From assembly GCA_964017045.1 (NCBI GenBank), contig OZ024806.1, forward strand, positions 1,499,502 through 1,563,501: a stretch of DNA of 64,000 nt. Reading direction: 5' to 3'. Source of the stretch: Omphiscola glabra. Its lineage: Eukaryota; Mollusca; Gastropoda; Lymnaeidae. The notes under the pieces are model-generated. The model was not told where the DNA came from. It did no database searches and saw only the letters and a list, made by a program, of their open reading frames with translations. Of the stretch, positions 43,701-53,534 are shown piece after piece. Position 1 is the stretch's first letter, and each line of letters starts with the position of its first letter. The position numbers and the translations under genes were made by a program.

Positions 43701-44616
43701 CCCTCTAAAGTAGTTGATACTCATGTGAGTAGCTACTGTTTTATCATTAAATGCTAATAAAGGGCCCTCTAAAGTAGCTGACACTCATGTGAGTAGCAAC
43801 TACTGTGATAAATGTGCTAAAGCCAAGAAGAGATTTTCTGATATTTCTGAATATCAAGGGTGGTTTGAAATCCATATGGATGCCGGTGAATGCGAATCAA
43901 ATCACCAAGGTATATCTGGTCAGATGGAATATAAAGGCATTTTAAAAATCTTTCGCCGTTCAAAAAAAAAGTATAATCTGACTTATTCTGGCTATTTAGG
44001 GGATGGGGATTCTAAAAGTTTTAAAATGTAGCTGAAGCTAATCCTCCAGTTTATGAAGGAGTTTCCATTTCAAAATTAGAATGTTGCGGGCATGTTTAGA
44101 AGCGGATGGAGAAACGCATGCTGGAGAAAGTAAATGAATATAAAGGGATAACATTTGTGGAGAGTGGTAGAAATAGGTGGGGCAGGCAGATTAACCAAAT
44201 GTAATATAAAGAGAATTCAAGGACATTTTTGGTGGCATACCCATATTTCATAAGCATGTCTAGTATTGGATGGGAATAATTTCTCCCCATTTTAAGTCAT
44301 CTTATGTCTTATCACCTCCATTTCCCTTCGATGTCTGCATACACGTGTTACATTTATTACATTACCAATATGCCAAAAATATTTCAGAACTCCTAATAAC
44401 TTTAAAACACAATCTTCCTTAGTTTGCCTTGGTATGTAAGAAACGAATGTCTTTTAAACACAATCGTGCACGAAATATGCTTGCTCTGACACAGTCATGA
44501 TCATTCACGAAACTAGACTTAGTCATGTGTTTTTATAAGTAAATCTTTTTACCTTGAACCTGTTCAAGATGACCGATAACCAGGAAAGCTACTAACAAAA
44601 TTTCCTTGGTTGCCAT
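37404..44616 (-). CDS. Secreted PAN/apple-like, mucin-like protein gene (4 exons)
   Basis: Four minus-strand exons join with matching phases: 44616-44553, 40434-40352, 39390-39246 and 37772-37404. The product starts with a signal peptide (MATKEILLVAFLVIGHLEQV), continues with a Cys-containing module of about 76 residues (AECNISLVFF to VLKKECD), then about 122 residues of Thr/Pro repeats. PAN/apple modules bind protein or carbohydrate on secreted and surface proteins; Thr/Pro tracts are usually O-glycosylated. The resemblance to PAN is by pattern (DCYNAFANDP, YLASYDY, HHCELS). The last exon ends in phase 1 at a donor, so at least one more exon is expected below 37.4 kb, but none was identified with confidence. 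No frame lesions. The first intron holds a LINE and a Mutator-like fragment. Function and expression are unknown. Confidence 0.7.
37837..38300. repeat. 66-bp minisatellite, ~7 copies
   Basis: CAGTCATCTAGCAATTCACA continues with ATGATCATACTGACCAAACT and AACGAAACTGACCAAACTTA, with some shortened or lengthened copies. It lies in the intron between exons 3 and 4 of the PAN-mucin gene. Confidence 0.94.
38301..39245. other. Intron sequence, nothing recognised
   Basis: AT-rich intron between exons 3 and 4 with no array or transposon identified. Confidence 0.5.
39246..39390 (-). CDS. Exon 3: second half of the PAN-like module
   Basis: Acceptor TTTGATCCACAG, then DCYNAFANDPRYYLASYDYN, THHCELSTNPSTSFSYAYNC and YVLKKECD, ending GAC G|GTAAGT (phase 1, consensus donor). 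Typical PAN sequences have ACANDPxC here; both cysteines are replaced (Phe and Tyr), consistent with loss of one disulfide as a pair. Confidence 0.78.
39391..40351. other. Intron sequence with weak ~33-bp repeats
   Basis: Around 40105-40195 TATGACCTGGTGCTGAA-like words recur three times. Otherwise AT-rich. Confidence 0.5.
40352..40434 (-). CDS. Exon 2: first half of the PAN-like module
   Basis: A 12-base T-run ending in CAG is a very strong acceptor. The exon begins CT GAA TGC (completing phase 1 from exon 1 as GCT, Ala) and encodes ECNISLVFFNHFDPGQLTDD then VGIVKDW, ending TGG|GTAAAC in phase 0. Confidence 0.72.
40435..41715. other. Intron 1, distal part, with C/T-rich element and 102-bp repeats
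   Basis: At 40985-41660 the plus strand is C/T-rich. Three copies of a 102-bp unit (41205-41500) carry ACGTAATTGGTCTTACCCCA, CAGGCAATCTGACACCACTG and TTTGATTGGTCAGTTG. The features suggest a non-coding transposable element, perhaps a terminal region, but ends were not defined. Confidence 0.55.
41716..42609 (+). pseudogene. LINE 3' end with internal 54-bp array
   Basis: The open frame 41716-42405 ends with RTCTKTFSEQLFSFCAPKQW then NSLPLHICNIPTNQAFKTSL, the conserved C-terminal block of many animal non-LTR ORF2 proteins. Upstream LQARIDIRCLFSVTTLSLLS corresponds to the preceding block in degraded form. Between them the segment VYSPFQQLSSSADTRILY is repeated. After the stop a 3' untranslated part with GAAGCGCAGGTGACC ends in (AAT)n at about 42588-42609, the typical LINE tail. 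Only the C-terminal tip is present, as in 5'-truncated insertions. It sits in intron 1 of the PAN-mucin gene in the opposite orientation. Confidence 0.85.
41969..42240 (+). repeat. 54-bp in-frame repeat in LINE coding sequence, 5 copies
   Basis: Each unit encodes VYSPFQQLSSSADTRILY (18 codons), corresponding to the YxPSRQLRSSxDTRLL block that is single in related elements. Confidence 0.9.
42610..43574. other. Intron 1, middle part, one exon-like signal
   Basis: On the minus strand TTTTTGATTTAATTTGCAG (ends 42910) is a good acceptor followed by an open stretch INCDWDMVPGIFIFHYKND, but a stop precedes the only usable donor and the phase does not fit exon 1. It may be a decayed or alternative exon. 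The rest is AT-rich. Confidence 0.35.
43575..43796. repeat. 63-64 bp tandem repeat, ~4 copies
   Basis: ACTCATGTGAGTAGCTACT, CATTAAATGCTAATAA and AGGGCCCTCTAAAGTAG recur at 63-64 bp. The last copy abuts the Mutator-like coding fragment. Confidence 0.92.
43797..44290 (+). pseudogene. Mutator-like (MULE) transposase fragment
   Basis: NYCDKCAKAKKRFSDISEYQ then GWFEIHMDAGECESNHQGIS, GQMEYKGILKIFRRS and YLGDGDSKSF matches the metazoan Mutator-like transposase domain, whose signature includes C..C, NH.G.SG.ME and GDGDSK. The frame stops at 44029 and homology continues one frame away as ANPPVYEGVSISKLECCGHV, stop, KRMEKRM. Only the middle of the transposase is present, with a frameshift and stops. 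Confidence 0.8.
44553..44616 (-). CDS. Exon 1: signal peptide
   Basis: ATG at 44616 opens MATKEILLVAFLVIGHLEQV+Q, a positively charged start and a hydrophobic core typical of secretion signals. The exon ends CAA G|GTAAAA (phase 1). The sequence before the ATG (CACTCAAG) is a plausible leader, and a TATAAAA lies about 115 bp upstream. Confidence 0.75.
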
Positions 44617-44730
44617 CTTGAGTGTCTACTTTGTGTTGTCTTTTATCTGGAACTAACTCAGCTGGAATAGAAAACAAAGATGTGTAGACTCGTCTTGTCT
44701 TATGCATATCAAACATCTGGTAATTTATAA

Positions 44731-44737
44731 TTTTATA
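44731..44737 (-). promoter_or_regulatory. Candidate TATA box for the PAN-mucin gene
   Basis: TATAAAA on the minus strand lies about 115 bp upstream of the signal-peptide ATG, leaving room for a short leader. In this AT-rich DNA such a motif can occur by chance. Confidence 0.3.
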
Positions 44738-44739
44738 CA

Positions 44740-46084
44740 TATTCTAGTATATTTTCCAGAAAACAATATGTAGCATTTTGTAATGGAGAAAACATTGGCA
44801 AAATGGATACATATTTTTTGTCAGAACGAATTTAGGTCAACTGGCATAAGTTGTTTGTGTTAATTGCATGTGTTTATTGTCATTGTGTTAAAATGACAAT
44901 GTCCAGAGAAACTTTGCTAACACAGTTGCAAGATGGAACATATTAAAAGATATTTATTTCAGTCAAAAACTTTTAAATGCAAAAGCCAAACCTTAAAGCT
45001 ACCCTTATCAGATTGACAGTTGTCCAGGCCAAAAATGTTTAATGACATTTGTTACAATGACAGCTCTTTATGTTAAGTCTTTAAAGAAATTTGCAATATT
45101 AATAGATGTATCAGTTAAAACCATTCACATTAAGTTTAATTGCGACATTTGTCAAGACGAAAAACTTTAAATGACACTTGTATCAGTCCAAAAAGTTTAA
45201 ATGAATCCTTTATCCCCACAAAAGCTTTTAATTGACAGTTGTATGAGTCCAATCCTTTTAAAAGACAGTTGTATCAGCCCTAACCTTTAAATGACAATTG
45301 TATAAGTAAAAACCTTGTAATTACAGTTTGAAAAGTCTTCGTTTGTTTGTTTGTTGTTGTTGTTGTTTAGTACCGATGAAGGCATTTTGCCAAAACGTTT
45401 GAATTTTTATTTTCTGTGATTATAATCAAATCTTGGTATATATATTTTTTATATGCATAAATAGTTTGTGTCTCATCTGTCAGGTTTTCCCTGAAAATGT
45501 TTCTGTAAAAGTAGGCCATTAACAGATGACTTTTAAGAAGAGAGCTTATGGGCGTAAACATTTGTCGCACCAGTGAGACAAAACGTTTTCACATATCCCG
45601 TCATGCCCAAGGTACCATCCGTACACAAGTCAACGCGCTTTTCCAAGTTCAAGTTACAAGAATGAAACTATAAATAGACAACATCACTTATGTCATGTAC
45701 TTTTTTAGTTTTTACTGTGCAAATAATTCACTTGTCTTTATTTTCCATGAAACGTTACTTTCAATGTCGCCGCACATGTCTGGAATACTATTGACAATCA
45801 GACATTACGTCTGACAGTTGAATTTTAATTGATGTACTATATCCCACTGTCACCACATATAATTGTCACAATTTATCGGCATGTAGATAGGATTATGATT
45901 TTTATGCTTAGGCCCCTCTCAAACTACGCCATTTTCTGGTGTGCTACGTTTGCATATTTAGTTTTTAAGTCAATTTTGCTGGTGCCCAAAGCCAAAGCAT
46001 TACTGTAAAGATTTACCCCACAGAAAACATAGATCGGTAAATAAAAGTCTGGGTCTCCGGCCCAAGTGAATCCAATAGAAAGAT
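44740..46084. other. Upstream of the PAN-mucin gene: weak repeats, microsatellite
   Basis: Diverged ~40-bp repeats around GACAGTTGTATCAGTCC occupy about 44990-45330. A (GTTT)n/(GTT)n run lies at 45335-45369, followed by GATGAAGGCATTTTGCCAAA then ACG, reminiscent of retroelement tails. No gene recognised. Confidence 0.5.
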
Positions 46085-47545
46085 GAAATCATTTAAATTA
46101 GAAACCAGACTTTTGAGAAAATAAATCAAGTCAAATTCCTTGGAACTTTATGAAATAAAAGAAATGAATTACGAATAGAAATAAAAGAAACAATATCGAC
46201 TGGAAACACGGCATAATTTACTAGTCAGAAAATACTCAAAAAGAAAGAAACAATATCGACTGGAAACATGGCATAATTTACTAGTCAGAAAATACTCAAA
46301 AAGAAAGAAACAATATCGACTGGAAACACGGCATAATTTACTAGTCAGAAAATACTCAAAAAGAAAGAAACAATATCGACTGGAAACACGGCATAATTTA
46401 CTAGTCAGAAAATACTCAAAAAGACAGAAACAATATCGACTGGAAACACGGCATAATTTACTAGTCAGAAAATACTCAAAAAGAAAGAAACAATATCGAC
46501 TGGAAACACGGCATAATTTACTAGTCAGAAAATACTCAAAAAGAAAGAAACAATATCGACTGGAAACATGGCATAATTTACTAGTCAGAAAATACTCAAA
46601 AAGAAAGAAACAATATCGACTGTAAACACGGCATAATTTACTAGTCAGAAAATACTCAAAAAGAAAGAAACAATATCGACTGGAAACACGGCATAATTTA
46701 CTAGTCAGAAAATACTCAAAAAGACAGAAACAATATCGACTGGAAACACGGCATAATTTACTAGTCAGAAAATACTCAAAAAGAAAGAAACAATATCGAC
46801 TGGAAACACGGCATAATTTACTAGTCAGAAAATACTCAAAAAGACAGAAACAATATCGACTGTAAACACGGCATAATTTACTAGTCAGAAAATACTCAAA
46901 AAGAAAGAAACAATATCGACTGGAAACACAGCATAATTTACTAGTCAGAAAATACTCAAAAAGAAAGAAACAATATCGACTGTAAACACGGCATAATTTA
47001 CTAGTCAGAAAATACTCAAAAAGAAAGAAACAATATCGACTGGAAACACGGCATAATTTACTAGTCAGAAAATACTCAAAAAGACAGAAAAAACATTACA
47101 AGAAACAAAAATTAACTTTTAAATTATGTATGACTTTAATCAGACCAGTTGTACCATATACAAGTAAAACATGGACACTGACAAATACTGAAGAAAAGCT
47201 ATTGAAAACTTGGTAGAGAAAAGTAATCCGGAAATGGACCAACAAATAATGGATAGGGATGGAGAATAAGAACCAACCAGGAATTGCATAGAGTCTAGTC
47301 TATTTCGGGATCACACGATAGTAGCAGAAGGAAAAAAAAATGTACATGCTACGCTAGGCAGGACGCTTAGAAAGAATGCCAAATGACAGATGATCGAAGA
47401 GGGTGCACCACCAAAACACCAGAGTAAAACGGCTCAAAGGCAGACAGCATCGTAGAATCCATGCATGGGAAAATAAAAGCATCAATTAGGTATACTGTGA
47501 AGGAAGTTGTTGAGGCAGGTCAAAGCACTGCATGGAATGGACGAG
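46085..47545 (+). pseudogene. LINE reverse-transcriptase C-terminal part with internal array
   Basis: KSSQIPWNFM-like sequence and KETISTGNTA, stop, FTSQKILKK precede MTLIRPVVPYTSKTWTLTNT then EEKLLKTW, and later RLERMPNDR and GRQHRRIHAWENK. These match the region after the RT palm of non-LTR elements (ISTGNxAYF, TLIRPVVTYGSETWTL, RLRWAGHVxRMPxDR). Multiple stops and frameshifts are present. The ISTGN block has been amplified into 15 copies. A SINE follows directly. The clade is not assigned. Confidence 0.82.
46190..47086 (+). repeat. 60-bp minisatellite from LINE coding sequence, 15 copies
   Basis: AAACAATATCGACTGGAAAC continues with ACGGCATAATTTACTAGTCA and GAAAATACTCAAAAAGAAAG; exactly 60 bp. 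It encodes ETISTGNTA, stop, FTSQKILKKK in each copy, with the stop where related elements have Tyr. The stop is in every copy, so it arose before amplification. Confidence 0.96.
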
Positions 47546-47550
47546 TAAAA

Positions 47551-47835
47551 CGAGGTGCTGGGTGGCCGAGTGGTCTAAAATGAGCAAATCTCAAGTTGAT
47601 GGTCTGGATCTCAATCCCCACCAAAGCCCAATCAAGCAAACACACCACCAGCAGCCCGGGTGGATGGGACTCGCTAACCTTGGACGGCAACTCATCTAAG
47701 AGAAGGAAACTCTGAATTCAAACCCGGAGATGGAGTCCCGATAGTTTCATTGATACACTGAAACATTCCGGCAACTCATCTAAGAGAAGGAAACTCTGAA
47801 TTCCAACCAGGGCCAGAATGATCAAACGAAAGAAA
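47551..47835 (+). mobile_element. tRNA-derived SINE
   Basis: GGTGGCCGAGTGGTCTAAAA carries the A-box (47562-47572) and GGATCTCAATCC the B-box. The body shares CCCGGAGATGGAGTCCCG and CTAAGAGAAGGAAACTCTGA (present twice) with the other copies. The tail includes GGCCAGAATGATCAA. Confidence 0.87.
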
Positions 47836-47995
47836 GAAACGTGTCATTTATTGTAAGATTTATCGTAAAAATAGTTATCAATATAGGAAACGATTGTTCC
47901 ACACTTTAATCTTTATTGGTTACACTAAGTAGATTACATGGCGATCATGACAGTAGGTGAACGTTATCAAAAGTGTTATAACAGCTTACACAATT

Positions 47996-48100
47996 TTATT
48001 AGAGCTTATCTGAACTTGTTAGAGTTTACCTAAGCTTATTACAGCGTACCTGAACTTATTACAGCTTATCTGAACTTATTACAGCTTATCTGAACTAAAC
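47996..48100. repeat. ~20-bp repeat, 5-6 copies
   Basis: ATTACAGCTTATCTGAACTT with variants. Confidence 0.85.
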
Positions 48101-48661
48101 CTCAAGCAAAAGATTAAGACAATCAACTATAAAAATGTCCACCTTAGCTCTCTATCATTTAGCCTTAAATGGAATGTTACTAGTGACAAAGAGTTACACA
48201 ATATTTATCCTTCACTCACCTGTGCTGTCTGTAAGGAACTGGACTTACACTTTAATTCAAACTGACATTTTCTAAACATAGACATGCAGTTTTATAGCTT
48301 TATGCCTTGTCCAATTTACTTTGATGTATGGCCCCTAGGCGAAGAAGTTGTTGATTAATGATTCAAATAAAACTTGTTATTAAAGTAGAGAGCTTCGGGC
48401 TGCATTTTACTGACTGCCCGCAATATAGCAAAAACAATATTGTAAGACATAATTAAACTCAGCATCCCAATTATAGTAATAAAGACAACAATTAACTTGT
48501 TCATGTGTAAAACATACCCCTTGAAGGCATTTGACATCTGTTAAGGATATAAAGGACATGAAAATATAAGACCCAGTGATAGACAATAATGACTTTAGAA
48601 TCCTTACAAACCAGTATCTATATCAATTGTACAAAGACCCACCCATAGTCGAAATAATTTT
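48101..48661. other. Unassigned sequence
   Basis: A 60-codon minus-strand open frame (48355-48537) has a hydrophobic stretch but no supporting context. No gene is called. Confidence 0.4.
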
Positions 48662-48900
48662 TTAACAATTCAGACTGCGTTGGACAGGACATATAGATAG
48701 GATGACAGATTGTAGAGCAGCAAAAGTAATATACAGACAGAAGCCAAGAGGCAGACGACTCACCGATCGTCCAAGACTGATGGATCTACCATGTAGAGTA
48801 GGATTTACACCAATTGGGGGTTCGCGCATGGAGGCGGAATGCCATGTATCAAACCGAATGGAAGGATGTGGTGGAGCAGACCAGGTCCAATAATGATGAT
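48662..48900 (+). pseudogene. LINE ORF2 C-terminal tip and 3' end
   Basis: LRWTGHIDRMTDCRAAKVIY then RQKPRGRRLTDRPRLMDL matches the C-terminal block LRWxGHVxRMxxxRxxK..GxRxxGRPR of non-LTR elements. Downstream it shifts frame; GGAGCAGACCAGGTCCAATA then (ATG)n is the usual 3' terminus of such elements. It is 5'-truncated. Confidence 0.8.
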
Positions 48901-49592
48901 GATGATGTGTATAGATATTGGGGTGAGCAGACCATGTCCAATAATGATGATGATGATGTGTATAGATATTGGGGTGAGCAGACCATGTCCAATAATGATG
49001 ATGATGATGTGTATAGATATTGGGGTGAGCAGACCATGTCCAATAATGATGATGATGATGTGCATAGATATTGGGTTGAACAGACCATGTCCAATAATGA
49101 TGATGATGATGTGTATAGATATTGGGGTGAACAGACCATGTCCAATAATGATGATGATGATGTGTATAGATATTGGGGTGAACAGACCATGTCCAATAAT
49201 GATGATGATGATGTGTATAGATATTGGGGTGAGCAGACCAGGTCCAATAATGATGATAATGATGTGTATAGATATTGGGGTGAACAGACCAGGTCCAATA
49301 ATGATGATGATGATGTGTATAGATATTGGGGTGAGCAGACCATGTCCAATAATGATGATGATGATGTGCATAGATATTGGGGTGAGCAGACCAGGTCCAA
49401 TAATGATGATGATGATGTGTATAGATATTGGGTTGAACAGACCATGTCCAATAATGATGATGATGATGTGTATAGATATTGGGTTGAACAGACCATGTCC
49501 AATAATGATGATGATGATGTGTATAGATATTGGGGTGAGCAGACCATGTCCAATAATGATGATGATGATGTGTATAGATATTGGGGTGAGCA
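48871..49592 (+). repeat. 51-bp minisatellite seeded by the LINE 3' end, 14 copies
   Basis: GAGCAGACCATGTCCAATAA continues with TGATGATGATGATGTGTATA and GATATTGGGGT. The first part is the LINE terminus and its (GAT)n tail; the remainder is probably original flank. The 51-bp unit leaves five frames open, the longest 323 codons, all artefacts. Confidence 0.95.
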
Positions 49593-49645
49593 GAAAAGAA
49601 ATAGGTCATAAAAACATGTCTAAAACGTTGCAAAAATGTTTAGGA

Positions 49646-50877
49646 GGGGTGGGTCATCCATTTAGTGTGTACACAGTGAGGGCTGTTTTTGAGGGGTTGA
49701 TCATTCATTTTGTGTGTACACAGTGAGGGGTGTATCATCCAATTAGTGTGTACACAGTGAGGGCTGTTTTTGAGGGGTGGATAATCCATTTAGTGTGTAC
49801 ACAGTGAGGGCTGTTTTTGAGGGGTGGATCATCCATTTAGTGTGTACAAAGTGAGGGCTGTTTTTGAGGGGTGGATCATCCATTTAGTGTGTACACAGTG
49901 AGGGCAGTTTTTGAGGGGTGGATCATCCATTTAGTGTGTACACAGTGAGGGCTGTTTTTGAGGGGTGGATCATCCATTTAGTGTGTACACAGTGAGGGCT
50001 GTTTTTGAGGGGTGGATCATCCATTTAGTGTGTACACAGTGAGGGCTGTTTTTGAGGGGTGGATCATCCATTTAGTGTGTACACAGTGAGGGCTGTTATT
50101 GAGGGGTTGATCATCCATTTAGTGTGTACACAGTGAGGGCTGTTATTGAGGGGTTGATCATCCATTTAGTGTGTACACAGTGAGGGGTGGATCATCCAAT
50201 TAGTGTGTACACAGTGAGTGCTGTTATTGAGGGGTTGATCATCCATTTAGTGTGTACACAGTGAGGGCTGTTTTTGAGGGGTTGATCATCCATTTAGTGT
50301 GTACACAGTGTGGGCTGTTTTTGCGGGGTGGATAATCCATTTAGTGTGTACACAGTGAGGGCTGTTTTTGAGGGGTTGATCATCCATTTAGTGTGTACAC
50401 AGTGAGGGCTGTTTTTGAGGGGTTGATCATTCATTTAGTGTGTACACAGTGAGGGGTGTATCATCCAATTAGTGTGTACACAGTGAGGGCTGTTTTTGAG
50501 GGGTGTATCATCCATTTAGTGTGTACACAGTGAGGGCTGTTTTTGAGGGGTGTATCATCCATTTAGTGTGTACACAGTGAGGGCTGTTTTTGAGGGGTGG
50601 ATCATCCATTTAGTGTGTACACAGTGAGGGCAGTTTTTGAGGGGTGGATCATCCATTTAGTGTGTACACAGTGAGGGCTGTTTTTGAGGGGTGGATCATC
50701 CATTTAGTGTGTACACAGTGAGGGCTGTTTTTGAGGGGTGGATCATCCATTTAGTGTGTACACAGTGAGGGCTGTTTTTGAGGGGGTGGATCATCCATTT
50801 AGTGTGTACACAGTGAGGGCTGTTTTTGAGGGGTGGATCATCCATTTAGTGTGTACACATTGAGGGCTGTTTTGTGA
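49646..50877. repeat. 48-bp minisatellite, ~25 copies
   Basis: GGGGTGGATCATCCATTTAG continues with TGTGTACACAGTGAGGGCTG and TTTTTGAG. Some copies lack the GGGCTGTTTTTGA part, giving shorter units. Confidence 0.96.
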
Positions 50878-51030
50878 GTGAATTGTTGACAGCTAGGTGC
50901 CCTTTTGTTCTAAGGGACCACATGACTCTATGGGGCCTAATGCCTTTAAGGAACCTCAGGCCTCTTGGAGTCATCGTGTTCTAGGGGACATGATGATTAT
51001 ATGAGACCTCGCGGCTTTAGGGAATCTCAA
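50878..51030. other. Spacer with TCTAAGGGACC-type words
   Basis: Weak ~50-bp internal similarity (GTTCTAAGGGACCACATGA with GTTCTAGGGGACATGATGA). No gene. Confidence 0.45.
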
Positions 51031-52007
51031 ACCGCAAGGGCAGCGCTTCTCAACCTGTCTAATGCCTCGACCCTTTTATGCAGTTCCTCATGTTGTGGCT
51101 ACCCCCAACAATAAACTTATGTTCGTTGCTACTTCTTAACTGTTATGTTGCTTCTGTTACGTATAGTAATGAAAATATCTGATATGCAGGATGTATTTTA
51201 ATGGTTACAAATTGAACATAGTTCAAGTATAGTGATTAATCACAAAAAACAATAGGTAATTATATATTTTGAGCTAGTTATTTCTAACAACAAATAAATG
51301 AGATTTTGTCTTGAAGCATTGTGTAGCATGGTGTAGCATGGGTAACAGTCTTAACATAACAACAGTAAAAAAAAATTGCTACATTTTGCGAGAGTATGCG
51401 TAAAAAGCCAACGTCAGTTAAAAAGGTTGAGATTGCCTCTTTTTTACTAGATCAGAAATGCTTTTTGCAAGCGCACAACGAAGATCATAGTGCACAACAA
51501 TTCTACTTCTGTATTTAGACCTGATTACCATAGCATCTATTCTTCTGTGGACAGTGTCGTTAGATAAAGGAAATTGTACTCAATTTCGTAACAAATTCGT
51601 CTTCGGTCATAACGCGAACAATGTTTTTGGCCGCTGGCAGCAATAAATCTTCAGCAATGTTGTGAGGTTTCATAACTCTGACGATTCTGAGTGCCTCCAA
51701 TGTGAAGCTTCAACGGCTGCTACGTATTGTTTGTGGTACGTGCCACCAGTGTCAAGTCTGGCTTTCTGGAGTCCATCAGGTTTACTTCTAAAATAGTTGG
51801 TATCCTTGCCGGCAAAGCTTGGATGCTTGCTATCAAAATGGCTTTCAGTTTGTTCGATTTCATAGATTCGGCTGATTGAACGTCACAACAAAGAACACAT
51901 TGCGATTTCTCAATCCCTGTTGTAATTATTGAGGTAAAACCATACTGCATATAATCCTCACTGGATTGTCTTTTTGTAACGTTCTTCTCTACACGATCCA
52001 TTGTCAT
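51031..52007 (-). mobile_element. Internally deleted Charlie-type hAT transposon
   Basis: CAGCGCTTCTCAACCTGTCT at 51031 is a hAT terminal repeat, followed by GTTCCTCATGTTGTGG and GATATGCAGGATGTATTTTA as in the 3' end of vertebrate Charlie, OposCharlie and SPIN families (from memory). On the minus strand ATG at 52007 opens MTMDRVEKN and then DYMQYGFTSIITTGIEKSQC then VLC, the BED zinc finger of hAT transposases. After a frameshift KDTNYF and FPLSNDTVHRRID follow, then directly C-terminal DLRCALAKSISDLVKK, so the catalytic core is deleted. The outer 5' end and the 8-bp target duplication were not found. Confidence 0.82.
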
Positions 52008-53534
52008 GGGATGGTTTGCTAAAAGATGGTATATTAAAGATCTCAGTGTAGAAAATAGACATGTAACATTTTGAAGAGTTTCAGAAAATGGGATTTTAAA
52101 GTTTGAAAGTATCCAACATGTTCTCAAGTAAAAATACAATTCTATAATTTGCCTGTATTTAGTGATGCCATTTTAATTTTAAAATAGATCAGTTACTAGG
52201 TATTTGGTGACATATTTTTACAGTTTATTATCAGACTGACTCAATATTGTGACTTGTCAACTTTTTATACTGAAAATTGGAATTTACTTAATTCAACTAT
52301 ATTATATGGTTTTTAAAAGCCAATGAAGTCTCTTATTCATCACTTATAAAAATTAAGTGAACTCTCTAAATAAGAAATAAATTGTGGCCGAAATGAAAAA
52401 CAATTATTTTTTTTAAAAATCGTAGAATTTAACTTTAATCTGAAGCAGTGTACAAGCCACTGAGATCTTGTACAAGCCACTGAGATTTTGTACAGGTGAT
52501 GTAATTTCCGTGTAATGACTCAATGATAATGTAATAAATTATATCAAGTTTATACTTTCACAGTGCCAGTATCATTCAGCTTATTATAAATTATAAGTTA
52601 CATATAAGTAATATGTCTCAATATTACCTTGAACTGGTACTGAAATTTATGGAATAGGCTTATGTCATGCTATTTTACACATACACATCAGTCATTAATC
52701 AGTGCCCTGTAAGACTTTGATTAATAACATAAAATAAAATGGCCTGCATTTTCAATGTCAATGAAAATATAGAGATATTTTATAATGTGTTTAACTGCGT
52801 TTAATCAGATGGGACTAAATACAACTGTTCAAAATGATCGACAATGACTATGTTGTAAATCATAATACTCTCATCACTCAATGTTCAGATTCAAAAGAAG
52901 GGGTGAAGCAGTAGACGAGAATGCCTTTTATTTTGCGTTTTAATTTTTGCTTTTATAAGGCAATCGTCTTTCATAAGGAGCAATTTTTAACAGAAACGAA
53001 ACTTAGTATGACAACATGTTGAGCTTAGGCAAAATAGTACTGACTGCAGGTGAGGGCTACTGAAACTGATTAAACTTAATCCTAAACTTTCCTCTCAGTA
53101 CACTGCTTCTAATCACATAAAACTTGAACAGTGACTATCTTTACCCCATGTATTATCACTAGAAAGACTCTGCTTCATAAACCGATATTTACTTTTGCCT
53201 TTAAATGTTCACTTTAAATTTATCGTAGATAACTGTGGTAGCATTTATTGTTCGGTGTAATTTCAGCATCTGACATTTGACCTATATTCTTTATTTATTT
53301 ACGTTTTCTTTACTTGCCATTTGTTTAAGCGCATAACTTATTATTAAAGAAGGTAACTTTGAGTTTTTTTCCTCTACATTTGTACTTACATTTTCTGATT
53401 CATCTATATTACGCCCTATTAATAATCTGCGATTACCCGTAAACGAGCAGATTTGTGCAGTAGTTTTTAAAATGGGCTGGATTTAAATAATTACAATGAC
53501 ATTTGTGTATGGACACAATTCTATTTTTTTAAAC
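52008..53534. other. AT-rich stretch, no gene recognised
   Basis: One 24-bp duplication (GTACAAGCCACTGAGAT) at 52450-52490. Nothing else supported over 1.5 kb. Confidence 0.45.

Noticed and set aside
48662..49633. 323-codon minus-strand open frame rich in His, Tyr, Trp (and 265-295 codon frames on the plus strand)
   Set aside because: The frames exist only because the 51-bp array unit is a multiple of three; five frames are open at once and none extends into unique sequence.
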